A DNA stretch of 64,000 bases from Flavobacterium phycosphaerae (GTDB lineage: Bacteria; Bacteroidota; Bacteroidia; Flavobacteriales; Flavobacteriaceae): NCBI RefSeq assembly GCF_010119235.1, contig NZ_JAAATZ010000001.1, positions 2,448,501 to 2,512,500 on the forward strand, read 5' to 3'. The first letter of the stretch is position 1, and each line of letters starts with the position of its first letter. The position numbers and the translations under genes are program-made. Positions 8,604 to 17,674 of this stretch are shown here, piece by piece. The notes beneath the pieces were generated by a model. It was not told the DNA's origin and made no database searches. It saw only the letters and a program-made list of their open reading frames with translations.

Positions 8604-11600
8604 TTATTTTAAAGCTTCTTTAATTATTCTAACTTCTTCAATACTATCCAGTGTTTCGATGGCAAATTTTACAGGATGCCTGTCATCATATAAACGCTCA
8701 AATTCAGATTGGATAATTGCTAACTTTTGTTCCTGACTCATAGAATCGTTAATAGGCTTTAAATCCTTTAAATTATTTATAATTTCTTTTCCAGCAGATT
8801 TCATCTCTTCAGTGAAGTAAAGTTCAAAAACAATTGCATCTAATAGTTGTTCAAAGAATTTGAAAATCAAATCATTTGTTTGAGTCTTAGATAAAATTAC
8901 ATAATCAACTAAGAGTTCAAATGGAAGTTGATCATTTTTACTAATTACAGGTATTGGGATTTGCTCTACATATTGTTTTGTATAACGTTTTCTACCTCCT
9001 GCAATTTTTGCAGTAATTTGGAAGAAATAATAGTCTGAAACGGAAGAGTTTAATATTGTAATAAGATACTTTAAATTTTCACCGGATATAAAATACGCTG
9101 AATTAGTTAAAAAATATCCACCATTATCAAATGCATAATTTGCACGTTCAGAAATTTCAAGCCAAATTATTTTTGGCTTTTCAAATTCATTAATAAATGC
9201 ACAGTTTCGCAAATTAGTCCAATGATCACCTTGATCAGCCCTGTCTTTCAAAGTTTGATAACTACCATCTTTTAACAAAACAGCTTTTGGACTATTTTGG
9301 TCATAATAATCAAGTAAATAATTATATATTGTTGGATAATCCTTTTCTACATTAATTCGTTTTACGTCATTTTCTCGTACTCCATTATGACTATTCAAAA
9401 TAAATAAATCATGATAATCAAAAATCCATCTTTTTATATCCTTGCCTCTTAATAAAGGTTTAATTATTTCTAAATTCTTTTGGTCTAAGCTAATCAGCTC
9501 TTGAGCGTCTTGAATATTTAAATGAAATGCTTCATTAAATCCCGAAGTTATTCCTCTAAAAAATTCAATACCGTTCCAATCTTTTAATCTTGTTCCTTTT
9601 GATTCAATTTTTTGATTTATATCTAATTCTTTTGTAGAGCCAATTTTCCAAACTTCTTCACCTTTTAATTCTATAGTTACTTTTCTACTAGTAAAATAAT
9701 CATACAATGTTTGTGTTGGAAGATAATTACCTTCAATAGCAACAGCTTCGACATACCTATCAGGACTACTTCTTTCCAACATTAAGATATTTACAAAAAC
9801 TGTAGCATTTGGAAAAATTTTAACTTTGGCAAAATCTATAAGTAAATAAGGATTTGTTCTTTTCGCAAAGAAATTTCTAGTTTTAGAACCATATGAAGCA
9901 TTAATCCATTTATTAGAAGTTATTAGATTAACATTTCCATGTTGTTTTAACATTTTATAACCATTCTCATAGAATAGTACATATAAATCACCTGTTGTTG
10001 CAAAGGTTTCATAATTTATTTTTTTGAGAGTATCTTTATAATTAACCTTTGAAATACCAATGTAAGGAGGATTTCCAATCACTACATCAAAGCCTCCCTT
10101 TTCCCTCCATACTTCGGAGAAAAATAGTTTAAAATCAAAATCTATTTTGTAACCAGCATAAATTTCTGCGGAATCTAAAAGTTCCCTTATTTTGGTATTT
10201 ATTTCTTTTCGAAGATCTTTCTTTGTTGTTTCATTAGTTTGGTCGTAGAACTTGTCTTTAAGATTTTCTAATTCTTTTTCTATTTCCAAATCATGCATTG
10301 CATTTTCAGGCATCCCAATTAACGAATTGCCACAAACAATTTTATAATCTAAGTTAGGTAACGTTTCAATTGGGTCTAAATCATCTTCATCCACCACAAG
10401 CGATAACCACAGACGTAAACGTGCAATATCAATGGCACTGGCATCGATATCAACACCGTAAATGCTTTCTTGTATGATGTGGCGTTTTAAGCGGTAGACG
10501 TAACGGCTTTCGTTTATGTTATCTCTTTCTTTAAACTTAAAATGGTCTAGTTTATCTTTTAAATAATTGAGACTGAAATGAGGTTTTAAAACTAATTGTG
10601 CCGTAACCAATTCGTGCAATAATCCCACTGGAAAAGCACCCGAACCGATAGCCGGGTCACAAATTCGGATGTCACTTAGTTTTTGGTCGATAAGTTCGGC
10701 ATTTAGCCTAATACTCTCGGGCAGTTGGTATTGATAGGTTTTGGTTTCACCTTTAGCAGCTACACGTTGGTCATTTTCCAGAGCAAAATGCCCTTTACGT
10801 ATATAATCTTCGATATCTGTTTTAGGAACTAGTAAATTATTTTCTTTTGTCTCATTAAGCGCATTATCTAAATAATGTATCAAGCTTTCCTGGCACATAT
10901 AATGCACAATTTCTCTTGGTGTATAGAAAGCGCCTTTGCTTTTGCGTTCGGTAATTTCAAGCATGTTCTCAAATACTTTACCCAACATTTCTGGGTCGAC
11001 CGCTACTTCTTTGTCAAGAGGTTCGTCTTCCTTTATAGTAAAGTTGTACCGTCCAAAAACATCTAAAATACCGGTTCGTTCACTTTCTTTTTCTTCACCA
11101 CTCCTAAAGAGTGTAGTAGGAATAGTAATGTTTGCATTTTTCCAATCATAATCTGCTTCAAACAGACCACCATTCAAGAAAGGAATTCGACAATTTAATT
11201 TAGAATAGTAAGAGTTCTCGTTATCGCGTTCTTTCGCTAATGCTTCATAAAACAAATACTGCAATTTGTCTTTAAAGAAATTGACTCTTTCATTTTCAGA
11301 AACATCAAATAAATCCTGAACAAATCGCTTGTTTCCCGTTCCCCATTTTTGATTTTGTTCAACCCCTAACCAACCTTTCTTTTGCAAGAAGTATAGAAAG
11401 ACGATTTGACCCAATAACTTTTTAGTAAAACGTGCATTGTCGATATTTGACCTCAATAACTCAGCTTGTATGTTATTGTCTTTCTTGAAATGCTCAAATA
11501 ATTTTGAATAAAGCTCTTTGTATTGATTAAAGAACTCATCTGTAACTTTCTCTATACTAAAAGCATTCTCTAATTCTGCAACTGTTGGATTATTGGCAAT

Positions 11601-12128
11601 ATTTTGTAAAAGCGGTAATAATTGTTCCTGAGCAGTGTGACATTTTTCATATTTACCTACTAAGAATGAATATCTTTTGGCAGGAGTAAAATCTTTTTTG
11701 GTCTTAACTTTTCCCTTTCCTTCATCAAATTCAGAACGGTATTCGAGTTTCACAAATGAAAAACGCCAATCATCGCCACCATCTTCTTTAGAATAAAAAG
11801 CTACTAAGGCATAATCTTTTTCAAAATTATTTAGATGTTTAATAACAAAGTTTCTAAGTGTTGTTCTGGCTTTTTCAAGTTTGGTTACCGTTTTTACTTC
11901 TACTAATAGTATATCTAACGCATCACCTTGTGGGTCGATATATTTGCCTATTCTTTTATAGGAATTGATATGCTCTTTGTAATCATCCCAAAGCAAATTG
12001 CCACTATACGAATTATTTTTTGTTTCAAAGTCATTCAACAAGTTTTTGGAAAATATAGTAAACTGCTCTTCGTTAAAAGAGTTATTAAATGTTTTTTCTA
12101 TTAGCTGTTGTGCTGTTTTCTTATCCAT
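8604..12128 (-). CDS. Eco57I/type IIG-like adenine-specific DNA methyltransferase (restriction-modification)
   Basis: A 1174-residue protein. The N-terminal domain contains GDALDILLVEVKT, a PD-(D/E)XK-like D..EVK pattern that could be a nuclease site. The central Eco57I-type methyltransferase domain follows GAFYTPREIVHYM and carries the SAM motif I variant ICDPAIGSGAFPVG (usual DPACGSG), GVDIDASAIDIARLRLWLS, and the amino-methyltransferase motif IV GNPPYIG. The last 400 residues look like a TaqI-type target-recognition region (FFRGITSGFNEAF, GGRKRYTKQYVEQIPIP). Such enzymes N6-methylate adenine, and many also cut DNA. It lies 2 nt after the PLD-SNF2 helicase gene and 10 nt before DUF262-HNH. 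PglX of BREX and DISARM methylases are relatives, but hallmark partners of those systems are absent here. Confidence 0.87.
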   Translation of the reverse strand: MDKKTAQQLIEKTFNNSFNEEQFTIFSKNLLNDFETKNNSYSGNLLWDDYKEHINSYKRIGKYIDPQGDALDILLVEVKTVTKLEKARTTLRNFVIKHLNNFEKDYALVAFYSKEDGGDDWRFSFVKLEYRSEFDEGKGKVKTKKDFTPAKRYSFLVGKYEKCHTAQEQLLPLLQNIANNPTVAELENAFSIEKVTDEFFNQYKELYSKLFEHFKKDNNIQAELLRSNIDNARFTKKLLGQIVFLYFLQKKGWLGVEQNQKWGTGNKRFVQDLFDVSENERVNFFKDKLQYLFYEALAKERDNENSYYSKLNCRIPFLNGGLFEADYDWKNANITIPTTLFRSGEEKESERTGILDVFGRYNFTIKEDEPLDKEVAVDPEMLGKVFENMLEITERKSKGAFYTPREIVHYMCQESLIHYLDNALNETKENNLLVPKTDIEDYIRKGHFALENDQRVAAKGETKTYQYQLPESIRLNAELIDQKLSDIRICDPAIGSGAFPVGLLHELVTAQLVLKPHFSLNYLKDKLDHFKFKERDNINESRYVYRLKRHIIQESIYGVDIDASAIDIARLRLWLSLVVDEDDLDPIETLPNLDYKIVCGNSLIGMPENAMHDLEIEKELENLKDKFYDQTNETTKKDLRKEINTKIRELLDSAEIYAGYKIDFDFKLFFSEVWREKGGFDVVIGNPPYIGISKVNYKDTLKKINYETFATTGDLYVLFYENGYKMLKQHGNVNLITSNKWINASYGSKTRNFFAKRTNPYLLIDFAKVKIFPNATVFVNILMLERSSPDRYVEAVAIEGNYLPTQTLYDYFTSRKVTIELKGEEVWKIGSTKELDINQKIESKGTRLKDWNGIEFFRGITSGFNEAFHLNIQDAQELISLDQKNLEIIKPLLRGKDIKRWIFDYHDLFILNSHNGVRENDVKRINVEKDYPTIYNYLLDYYDQNSPKAVLLKDGSYQTLKDRADQGDHWTNLRNCAFINEFEKPKIIWLEISERANYAFDNGGYFLTNSAYFISGENLKYLITILNSSVSDYYFFQITAKIAGGRKRYTKQYVEQIPIPVISKNDQLPFELLVDYVILSKTQTNDLIFKFFEQLLDAIVFELYFTEEMKSAGKEIINNLKDLKPINDSMSQEQKLAIIQSEFERLYDDRHPVKFAIETLDSIEEVRIIKEALK

Positions 12129-12130
12129 AC

Positions 12131-15100
12131 TTATTTAATTAAATATCCCGAGAGTATCACTTCACGCTTTTGGAACTTTTTAGTATCATTATTTCCATCA
12201 ATTGCAACCAAACGAATGTGTTTTCTTAGAATTGACAATGTCTCTAATGGGTCTATTGTTCTTTCTAATTCTTTCTTAATAGATTGTGATGTCTTTTTAG
12301 CAATGGTTCCAAGTGCTAACATTTCTTTTACACCATTGATGAATTCATCATCAAAGTCAGTAAAACCTTTATAGTTTTTAAACAATTTATCTTTAAGGCG
12401 GTCTTCAATATATTTAGCATTAGAACGTCCACCGCTTCCTTTTGTTTCGTCTTCACCAATGGTTGAATCTAATTCGAAACGAGTTTTATTAGTTTGCAAT
12501 AAATGATAGTAATCATTAGGTATTGCTGCTTTTTTTGTTTCTGGTTTGCATTCTAATTCTTTAACAGCATCAAAAAAAGTAACTTCATTAGATTTTCCAA
12601 GTTGGTTGAAGTAGAATTTTTTCAATCGTCCAATTCTGAAAAAAGTAATTAATACATCATCTTCAATTTTGTCTTTTTGAAAACCAGAGCGTGCTTTTTT
12701 AGGTAAATTTTTTATTTTTTCAAATAGGTCCGGTTGTTCATCTCTAATTTTTCTAATCAATTCTAAATATTTTAGCTCAGAATCACCTTCGCCATCTTCA
12801 CCGGTATAAGAATTTTTGTTATTCAAAGTATTGAATAGTTCTTGACTTCCAAATTCTTCACCATCACTCAAATATTTAGCATCTTCACCCAAAATATCGT
12901 GAAACATTTGAATTTTATTAGTGATGTTTACTTCCAAACCAAGATGTTCATCGGATTGAGTAGTAGGGAAGAAGTTGTATATATGAACTTGAGAAAATGT
13001 GCTTCCTAAACGATTTACACGCCCAGCTCTTTGTAAAACTCTTGTTGGATTCCAAGGTAAATCATAATTTACTAAAACATTAGAGCGGTGTAAGTTAATA
13101 CCCTCTGCAAGTACATCAGTTGCAATTAAAATTTTCAAATCGTTAGCTTGCTCTTTTCCTTTTTTGTTTGGATCGTAATTTAAGGTTATTAAATCTCTCG
13201 AAACGATATGATTTGAAGTTAACTTCTTGTCAGTATGTCTCCCTCCTTTACTTGAGTAAAACATAACTTGATTCGGAAACTCGTCAATTAACGCTTCATA
13301 AATGTAATCTCCTGTTTCTTTAGATTCTGTGAAAATGACAAGCTTATTATTCTTTAAAGCTTTAGTGTTTTTAAGTTCAAAAATGAATTGCTCTAATTTG
13401 GGATCTTCATTAACTCTTTTCCAATCTTTCTGAATCTCTTTTAGTATTTCTAAATCAAACTCTAATTTTTCAATAAAATCATTTTTGAAATCTTTAGCAT
13501 CATATTTGTGTGCTTTGTCTTCATCAACAAATGCCTCTAGTTTTGCAATATCATCACTTTCTAATAAGTCATATACATCTATTTTTTTGCTGATGTAAAC
13601 AAACTTTTGAGTTTGGTACATGTTGATGAATTTTTCGTAAGAAATAATAAATCGATCAACGCTTTGACGAAAAGCATAAAAACTACTTTCTAATCGTTTT
13701 ACTAAAACGCCTTTCATGAATCCACCAACATTTCGTTGTTGTTGTTTTTCGAATTCACTCAGTGTTTTGTTACCAATATAATAGAGTAATGGTGTATATC
13801 GAGCATAAGTAAATTCTTGAAGCTTGGCTATCGTTCTTTTGAAAACTTCTTCCAGTTCATCTTTATATTCATAAACTATTTTTTGTGGATTATCCAACTC
13901 AGGGAACTTTAATCCTTGCTTGTTCATATCCGCTTTAAAATAAGTCATTACATCTTTTCTGGTTCTGCGAACCATAACATAACGCAAAATATTATTTCGA
14001 ATGGATTCGGAGACTTCTTTTATTAGTTTTTTATACTCTGGGTCTGTTTTTTCTAACTTAGACAATTTAGTCTTTAGGCCAGCGAAGAACTTTTCAAGAT
14101 TTGGTACTCCGGGAATTGTAGAATTTTTTGGGGCCTGAAATAATTTAAGTTGAGCAAATATATCATCAACGGTATTATTCAAAGGCGTTGCTGTAACTAG
14201 TATTACTTTTTTCCCTCTACAAATATCTAAAAGGTTTGCATACGATTGAGTTCCTTCATTTCTGAACCTATGCGCTTCATCTACCACAATATAATCATAT
14301 TTTTCAATACCTTTTTTTAGAATATGGTCCAATTTACCTAAAGATTCAACTTCAAAACTTCTAATTCCAAAATCAAATAAAGAATCCTTCCAGTATTCTC
14401 TTAACACAGGAGGGCAAATTACCAAAGTTTTACCTTTTAACTGTTGTAATAAAAGAGCAGTAATAAAAGTTTTCCCAAGCCCAACAACATCAGCTAGGAA
14501 AACACCATTGTATGTTTCGAGTATTTTTTTTGCTTGAATTGCAGCTTGATTTTGATATTTTAATTGCATAAAACCATCCGGCAAAAAAGGTTCAAACTCA
14601 TCAGCTAAATTTATATCTTCTTCCAAATATTCATAAATGAGTTTTAAATAAAGTTCATAAGGTAAGATTTGGTCATTTAGCCATGTTTTAGTTGTAATTG
14701 TGTCTATAAAATCATCTGAAATATCAACAGATTCTTCCCATAGAGTATTGAATTGTTCTTCAGCAAATAAAACATCTCTCTTGCCTCTTAGCTCTACATT
14801 GAACTCACGATTAGCAACAAAACCTGATTCTGAAAAGTTGCTAGAACCTGTAACTACAAAACCATAATCCCGATCTTCAGGTTTAAATTTTCCAATATAA
14901 ACTTTCGCGTGAATATTTTTAGAGGGATAAGCACGAATTTCTAATTTTTTACCGTTGCCATTGTTAACTTTATCTATCACTGGATCTGGACATTCAGCTC
15001 TTAAAAATTCAATAAATTTTCTTATGCCTATTTCAAGTTTGTTATCGTTTTCGTCACTTGATTCTATTTCTTCTTTTAAATTTTCTTGATATTTCTTTTT

Positions 15101-15367
15101 AGTTCTTTGATGCGATTCAAAATCCAAAACACCAATTTGTTGATGAAATTGCATCATATCATAAGAATCCCTATCGATACTTAATCCTACTAAAATTCTA
15201 ATTTTATCAACTGGCTCAAGTGATTCATATAGTTGATAAAATCCACTAGCTCTAAAATATCCAACTAAAACATCAAAATATTGAGTATCTTTTAATGTTG
15301 CTTTAAATCTATCCAATAGCGAATTATTAGGCTCATTGGTGAAAAATGTTAGGTCTGTATTTGACAT
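12131..15367 (-). CDS. SNF2-family helicase with N-terminal phospholipase D-like nuclease domain
   Basis: A 1078-residue protein, first gene of the operon. Residues 1-200 form a PLD-like domain with one HxK motif (H153, K155 in IHAKVYIGKF) and the following TGSSNFSESGF, so an active site would need dimerisation, as in PLD restriction enzymes such as NgoAVII or CglI. From residue 260 there is an SNF2/DEAD-like helicase: ADVVGLGKT (Walker A, 292-300), VVDEAHRFRN, LVTATPLNN, and the C-terminal lobe with VLAEGINLHRSNVLVN and RVLQRAGRVNRLG. It would couple ATP-driven translocation to DNA cleavage beside the methyltransferase. The ATG at 15367 follows a plausible promoter at 15384-15414. Codon use is AT-rich, unlike the genes just to its right. 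Confidence 0.87.
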   Translation of the reverse strand: MSNTDLTFFTNEPNNSLLDRFKATLKDTQYFDVLVGYFRASGFYQLYESLEPVDKIRILVGLSIDRDSYDMMQFHQQIGVLDFESHQRTKKKYQENLKEEIESSDENDNKLEIGIRKFIEFLRAECPDPVIDKVNNGNGKKLEIRAYPSKNIHAKVYIGKFKPEDRDYGFVVTGSSNFSESGFVANREFNVELRGKRDVLFAEEQFNTLWEESVDISDDFIDTITTKTWLNDQILPYELYLKLIYEYLEEDINLADEFEPFLPDGFMQLKYQNQAAIQAKKILETYNGVFLADVVGLGKTFITALLLQQLKGKTLVICPPVLREYWKDSLFDFGIRSFEVESLGKLDHILKKGIEKYDYIVVDEAHRFRNEGTQSYANLLDICRGKKVILVTATPLNNTVDDIFAQLKLFQAPKNSTIPGVPNLEKFFAGLKTKLSKLEKTDPEYKKLIKEVSESIRNNILRYVMVRRTRKDVMTYFKADMNKQGLKFPELDNPQKIVYEYKDELEEVFKRTIAKLQEFTYARYTPLLYYIGNKTLSEFEKQQQRNVGGFMKGVLVKRLESSFYAFRQSVDRFIISYEKFINMYQTQKFVYISKKIDVYDLLESDDIAKLEAFVDEDKAHKYDAKDFKNDFIEKLEFDLEILKEIQKDWKRVNEDPKLEQFIFELKNTKALKNNKLVIFTESKETGDYIYEALIDEFPNQVMFYSSKGGRHTDKKLTSNHIVSRDLITLNYDPNKKGKEQANDLKILIATDVLAEGINLHRSNVLVNYDLPWNPTRVLQRAGRVNRLGSTFSQVHIYNFFPTTQSDEHLGLEVNITNKIQMFHDILGEDAKYLSDGEEFGSQELFNTLNNKNSYTGEDGEGDSELKYLELIRKIRDEQPDLFEKIKNLPKKARSGFQKDKIEDDVLITFFRIGRLKKFYFNQLGKSNEVTFFDAVKELECKPETKKAAIPNDYYHLLQTNKTRFELDSTIGEDETKGSGGRSNAKYIEDRLKDKLFKNYKGFTDFDDEFINGVKEMLALGTIAKKTSQSIKKELERTIDPLETLSILRKHIRLVAIDGNNDTKKFQKREVILSGYLIK

Positions 15368-15383
15368 TAAAGCAATAATTAAT

Positions 15384-15414
15384 TATAATTAAAATAGTTA
15401 CCAAACCTACCAAA
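15384..15414 (-). promoter_or_regulatory. Candidate promoter of the defence-like operon
   Basis: On the minus strand TTTG (15414-15411) is followed after exactly 19 nt by TAATTATA (15391-15384), a partial match to the Bacteroidota TTTG/TAnnTTTG promoter. Transcription would begin about 10-15 nt before the ATG at 15367. A second overlapping option uses TTTG at 15405-15402. This is pattern matching only. Confidence 0.3.
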
Positions 15415-15518
15415 AAAATCCCAAACCAACACTCCCCAACGCTAGGTATTTTTGCGGTTTTTTTACTTGCTTTTTCTTACGATTGCCTCGGGCGGTTTTA
15501 GGGATAAATGAAAAGACC

Positions 15519-15597
15519 TTGGCGCAATTTTTTTTCAAAAAAAAGTTTTGACCCCAAAAGTGTGGCATAATTTTTTCTATAAAAAAAATTGCGCCAA
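15519..15597. repeat. 17-bp perfect inverted repeat between divergent genes
   Basis: TTGGCGCAATTTTTTTT at 15519-15535 is repeated in inverted orientation at 15581-15597, with a 45-bp spacer. It lies between the leftward defence operon and the rightward HTH gene at 15639. It could be an operator pair, a bidirectional terminator-like hairpin or the trace of a small element. Confidence 0.6.
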
Positions 15598-15638
15598 ATT
15601 TTCACCTTTTTACAACGGACTAAAAACACGGTTTTGAT

Positions 15639-16181
15639 ATGAAAAAAACGCAATCTTTACGCAGTGTCTTGGGGCTGACCCAGGACGATTTGGCTCTGAT
15701 TTTGAATGTGAGCCGCAGCCAATTCTCTAAGTATGAGTTGGGTTTACGCGATATTCCGCTCGCAGCGAAGCGACTGCTGGCCGACTTGGTAGCTTATGGT
15801 TGTGCCCCGCTCACCGACACTCCATCGCCCCACTTGGAAGCCCAAAATCGGCAAAAGCATTTGGCGGTAGGGCGGATGCTCAAGGAAAATGAGTACCAAC
15901 AAGAGTTGACCCGCCGCAAGATTGCCACCGTAGAGAGCAAGTATACCGAGTATTTACAGGCGTTGAAGGTGGTTGACTTCCTCTCGGTACGCCGGGAAAC
16001 TCAAGATCCTACCGACCAGGCGGTACTGCGTGCTATAGCCCATAAAGCCAATAAATGCTTGAGGTCGCAGGGGTTAGACCGACTTTTTCGGCTAAAGCTA
16101 AAGCTCTATTTACTCGAATTGGAGAAAATGCTGTTAGACGCCGAATTGCGAAAATTTACCCTAAGCCCACAGCCGGCCTAG
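15639..16181 (+). CDS. Helix-turn-helix (XRE-like) protein
   Basis: A 180-residue protein. The N-terminus is an XRE/Cro-type helix-turn-helix (SVLGLTQDDLALILNVSRSQFSKYELG), followed by a helical, arginine- and lysine-rich region ending in RLKLKLYLLELEKMLLDAEL. The HTH suggests DNA binding and transcriptional regulation. A diverged paralogue of the same length lies at 16819-17358; both end in RLKLK followed by a leucine-rich helix. G+C is clearly higher than in the defence genes to the left. Regulation of the divergent defence operon is conceivable because of the shared 15.4-15.6 kb intergenic region but is speculation. Confidence 0.75.
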   Translation: MKKTQSLRSVLGLTQDDLALILNVSRSQFSKYELGLRDIPLAAKRLLADLVAYGCAPLTDTPSPHLEAQNRQKHLAVGRMLKENEYQQELTRRKIATVESKYTEYLQALKVVDFLSVRRETQDPTDQAVLRAIAHKANKCLRSQGLDRLFRLKLKLYLLELEKMLLDAELRKFTLSPQPA

Positions 16182-16310
16182 GATAAGGAATCATTTACAA
16201 TTAAGAATACTACAATGATAATGTTAAATATTTGATAAAAAATTACTCTTTTTTGCATTTTGGCATGTGGTTTGAAAATGTCCTCGGTATTAATTTTAAA
16301 TTTTTTTATT

Positions 16311-16742
16311 ATGAACTACTCAGTACAAAATTTGACACAGGTTGCCGATTGCAACGTGTTGTTGACATGGGCCGAGCGTGAAAAAGCGGATTTAGCTTTT
16401 AAAAAAACGGCCGAGGAGCGTTTAATTGTAAAGTATGCAGAAACCTCGATTGAGATTGATGCGGTTTTACAAGGGGTAATTACCGAGTTAGCGGTGACCG
16501 ATGGCATTATTGCTTCGTTACCGGATGGACCGGTTAAGGATGAGCAGCTTAAAAAGAGAAAGAAAATTGATTACAAAAAGTTCCTTTTGGAAACCCGTCG
16601 CGAAACGTATGGCGTTATTGCTTTGTTGCAAAAAGAGCTTGATGTAACCAGACTGGATCGGGAATTGGCTGAAATTGATGTTTTTATTGAAACGGTTAAA
16701 ACGTACAAAGAAAACCTTTTGGCAGCTACTCCGGCAGCTTAG
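16311..16742 (+). CDS. Hypothetical helical coiled-coil protein
   Basis: A frame open from 16260, but the natural start is the ATG at 16311 (MNYSVQNLTQVADCNVLLTW), giving 143 residues. The protein is almost entirely charged helix (EREKADLAFKKTAEERLIVK, RLDRELAEIDVFIETVKTYK) without a signal peptide or membrane segment, so it is probably a cytoplasmic coiled-coil protein. It lies between the two HTH paralogues on the same strand and is followed directly by a strong terminator. I do not recognise a family. Confidence 0.65.
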   Translation: MNYSVQNLTQVADCNVLLTWAEREKADLAFKKTAEERLIVKYAETSIEIDAVLQGVITELAVTDGIIASLPDGPVKDEQLKKRKKIDYKKFLLETRRETYGVIALLQKELDVTRLDRELAEIDVFIETVKTYKENLLAATPAA

Positions 16743-16751
16743 ACTAAGTAA

Positions 16752-16782
16752 GGCCCTCCCGCTGGGAGGGCTTTTTATTTTT
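16752..16782 (+). terminator. Rho-independent terminator after the coiled-coil gene
   Basis: GGCCCTCCC-GCT-GGGAGGGC forms a 7-9 bp GC stem directly followed by TTTTTATTTTT, 10 nt after the stop at 16742. Confidence 0.9.
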
Positions 16783-16818
16783 AGCTCTTCCAAACAACAG
16801 TATAACGAAAAAAAGGCC

Positions 16819-17358
16819 ATGAATAAAACCATATACCTTCAACAAGCACTGGGCTTAAGCTCGAAAGACCTTTCGCTCCTGATAGGGGTAACCGTAACCG
16901 ACCTGGAAATGGCCGGGCAAGGCAAAGAAAAGCTTCCCTTAGACAAGAAATGCTCTTTAGAGCTTTTGGTCAGTTTGTCGGCGCTGGCCACCAAAAAGGT
17001 AGTGCCCCCTAGTTTACCCGAGTCGCCCGCCGGGCGCCACCAGCAAATCATGGAGGCCGTAGTGCAGAACGAGCGCCAGCAAAACAAATTGGTGCCTCTG
17101 ATACAAGCAGAAGAGCGCCGCCAAAAACAACAATCAACCCGAGAGGGACTGCTGACGTTTTTAGCCAACATCAAAAGCAACAGTGAGGACAATTGGATTG
17201 AAGTGTTGAACGAACTTTTTGAACAAACTCCCTTGCCGCAACCCAATAGTGACGCCCTTTACAGCAACCGACTAAAGTTAAAAGTGCTCAAATACGAAAG
17301 ACGGCTGTTGGAACAGGAGTTGCAGACCGTGTTGGCGTTGTCGGAACAGTTGGTTTGA
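16819..17358 (+). CDS. Diverged paralogue of the HTH protein at 15639
   Basis: The best start is the ATG at 16819 (MNKTIYLQQALGLSSKDLSL), which removes a leader that would overlap the preceding gene and its terminator. The 179-residue product matches the length and layout of the protein at 15639-16181: an N-terminal LGLSSKDLSLLIGVTVTDLE segment in the place of the XRE helix-turn-helix, a long helical middle (RHQQIMEAVVQNERQQNKLV), and a C-terminal NRLKLKVLKYERRLLEQELQ helix equivalent to RLKLKLYLLELEKMLLDAEL. The HTH is degenerate, so DNA binding is uncertain. Function unknown. Confidence 0.7.
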   Translation: MNKTIYLQQALGLSSKDLSLLIGVTVTDLEMAGQGKEKLPLDKKCSLELLVSLSALATKKVVPPSLPESPAGRHQQIMEAVVQNERQQNKLVPLIQAEERRQKQQSTREGLLTFLANIKSNSEDNWIEVLNELFEQTPLPQPNSDALYSNRLKLKVLKYERRLLEQELQTVLALSEQLV

Positions 17359-17362
17359 AAGA

Positions 17363-17401
17363 CAGCCTTTTAAAAGTCCCTTAAAAGAGGGGCTTTTTTA
17401 T
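17363..17401 (+). terminator. Probable terminator after the HTH paralogue
   Basis: AGCCTTTTAA..TTAAAAGAGGGGCTTTTTTA forms an imperfect hairpin ending in a T run a few nt after the stop at 17358. Confidence 0.6.
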
Positions 17402-17414
17402 TGCTGTACTATGA

Positions 17415-17564
17415 GGGTCTTCGACAGGCTCAGACTGACATCTGTATATCTAATTGTAAATTCGTAAAGTTATGGTGTGTTGCTCTTTTAAGATAAATAC
17501 AATCCGTAACACTACTGTCACCCTGAGCTTAGTTTATCCTGAGCCTGTCGAAGGGTCGAAGGGC
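17415..17564. repeat. MITE-like repeat, 150-bp variant, upstream of GIY-YIG gene
   Basis: Begins GGGTCTTCGACAGGCTCAG and ends with the inverted TGTCACCCTGAGC..GTCGAAGGGC, with an extra internal TTAGTTTATCCTGAGC duplication compared with the 126-bp form. It is nearly identical to the copy at 17972-18121 in the same orientation, so the two form direct repeats around the GIY-YIG gene. It fills most of the 17359-17674 gap, and nothing else is visible there. Confidence 0.9.
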
Positions 17565-17674
17565 TTCATTTAACCTTAAATATTGAGAGGGTCGAAGGGC
17601 ATATAATTAATAAAATAAATAGCAATAAGAAAAAAATATTGTATTTTTAAGTAAATTATTACAAATGAAGCATT

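Noticed and set aside
4993..15367. Complete BREX or DISARM system
   Set aside because: The methylase and PLD/SNF2 proteins are relatives, but BrxC/BrxZ or DrmA/DrmB are absent, so neither name is justified.
16675..16818. Longer start for the HTH paralogue (codon at 16675)
   Set aside because: It would overlap the preceding gene and read through the terminator at 16752-16782; the ATG at 16819 matches the paralogue in length.
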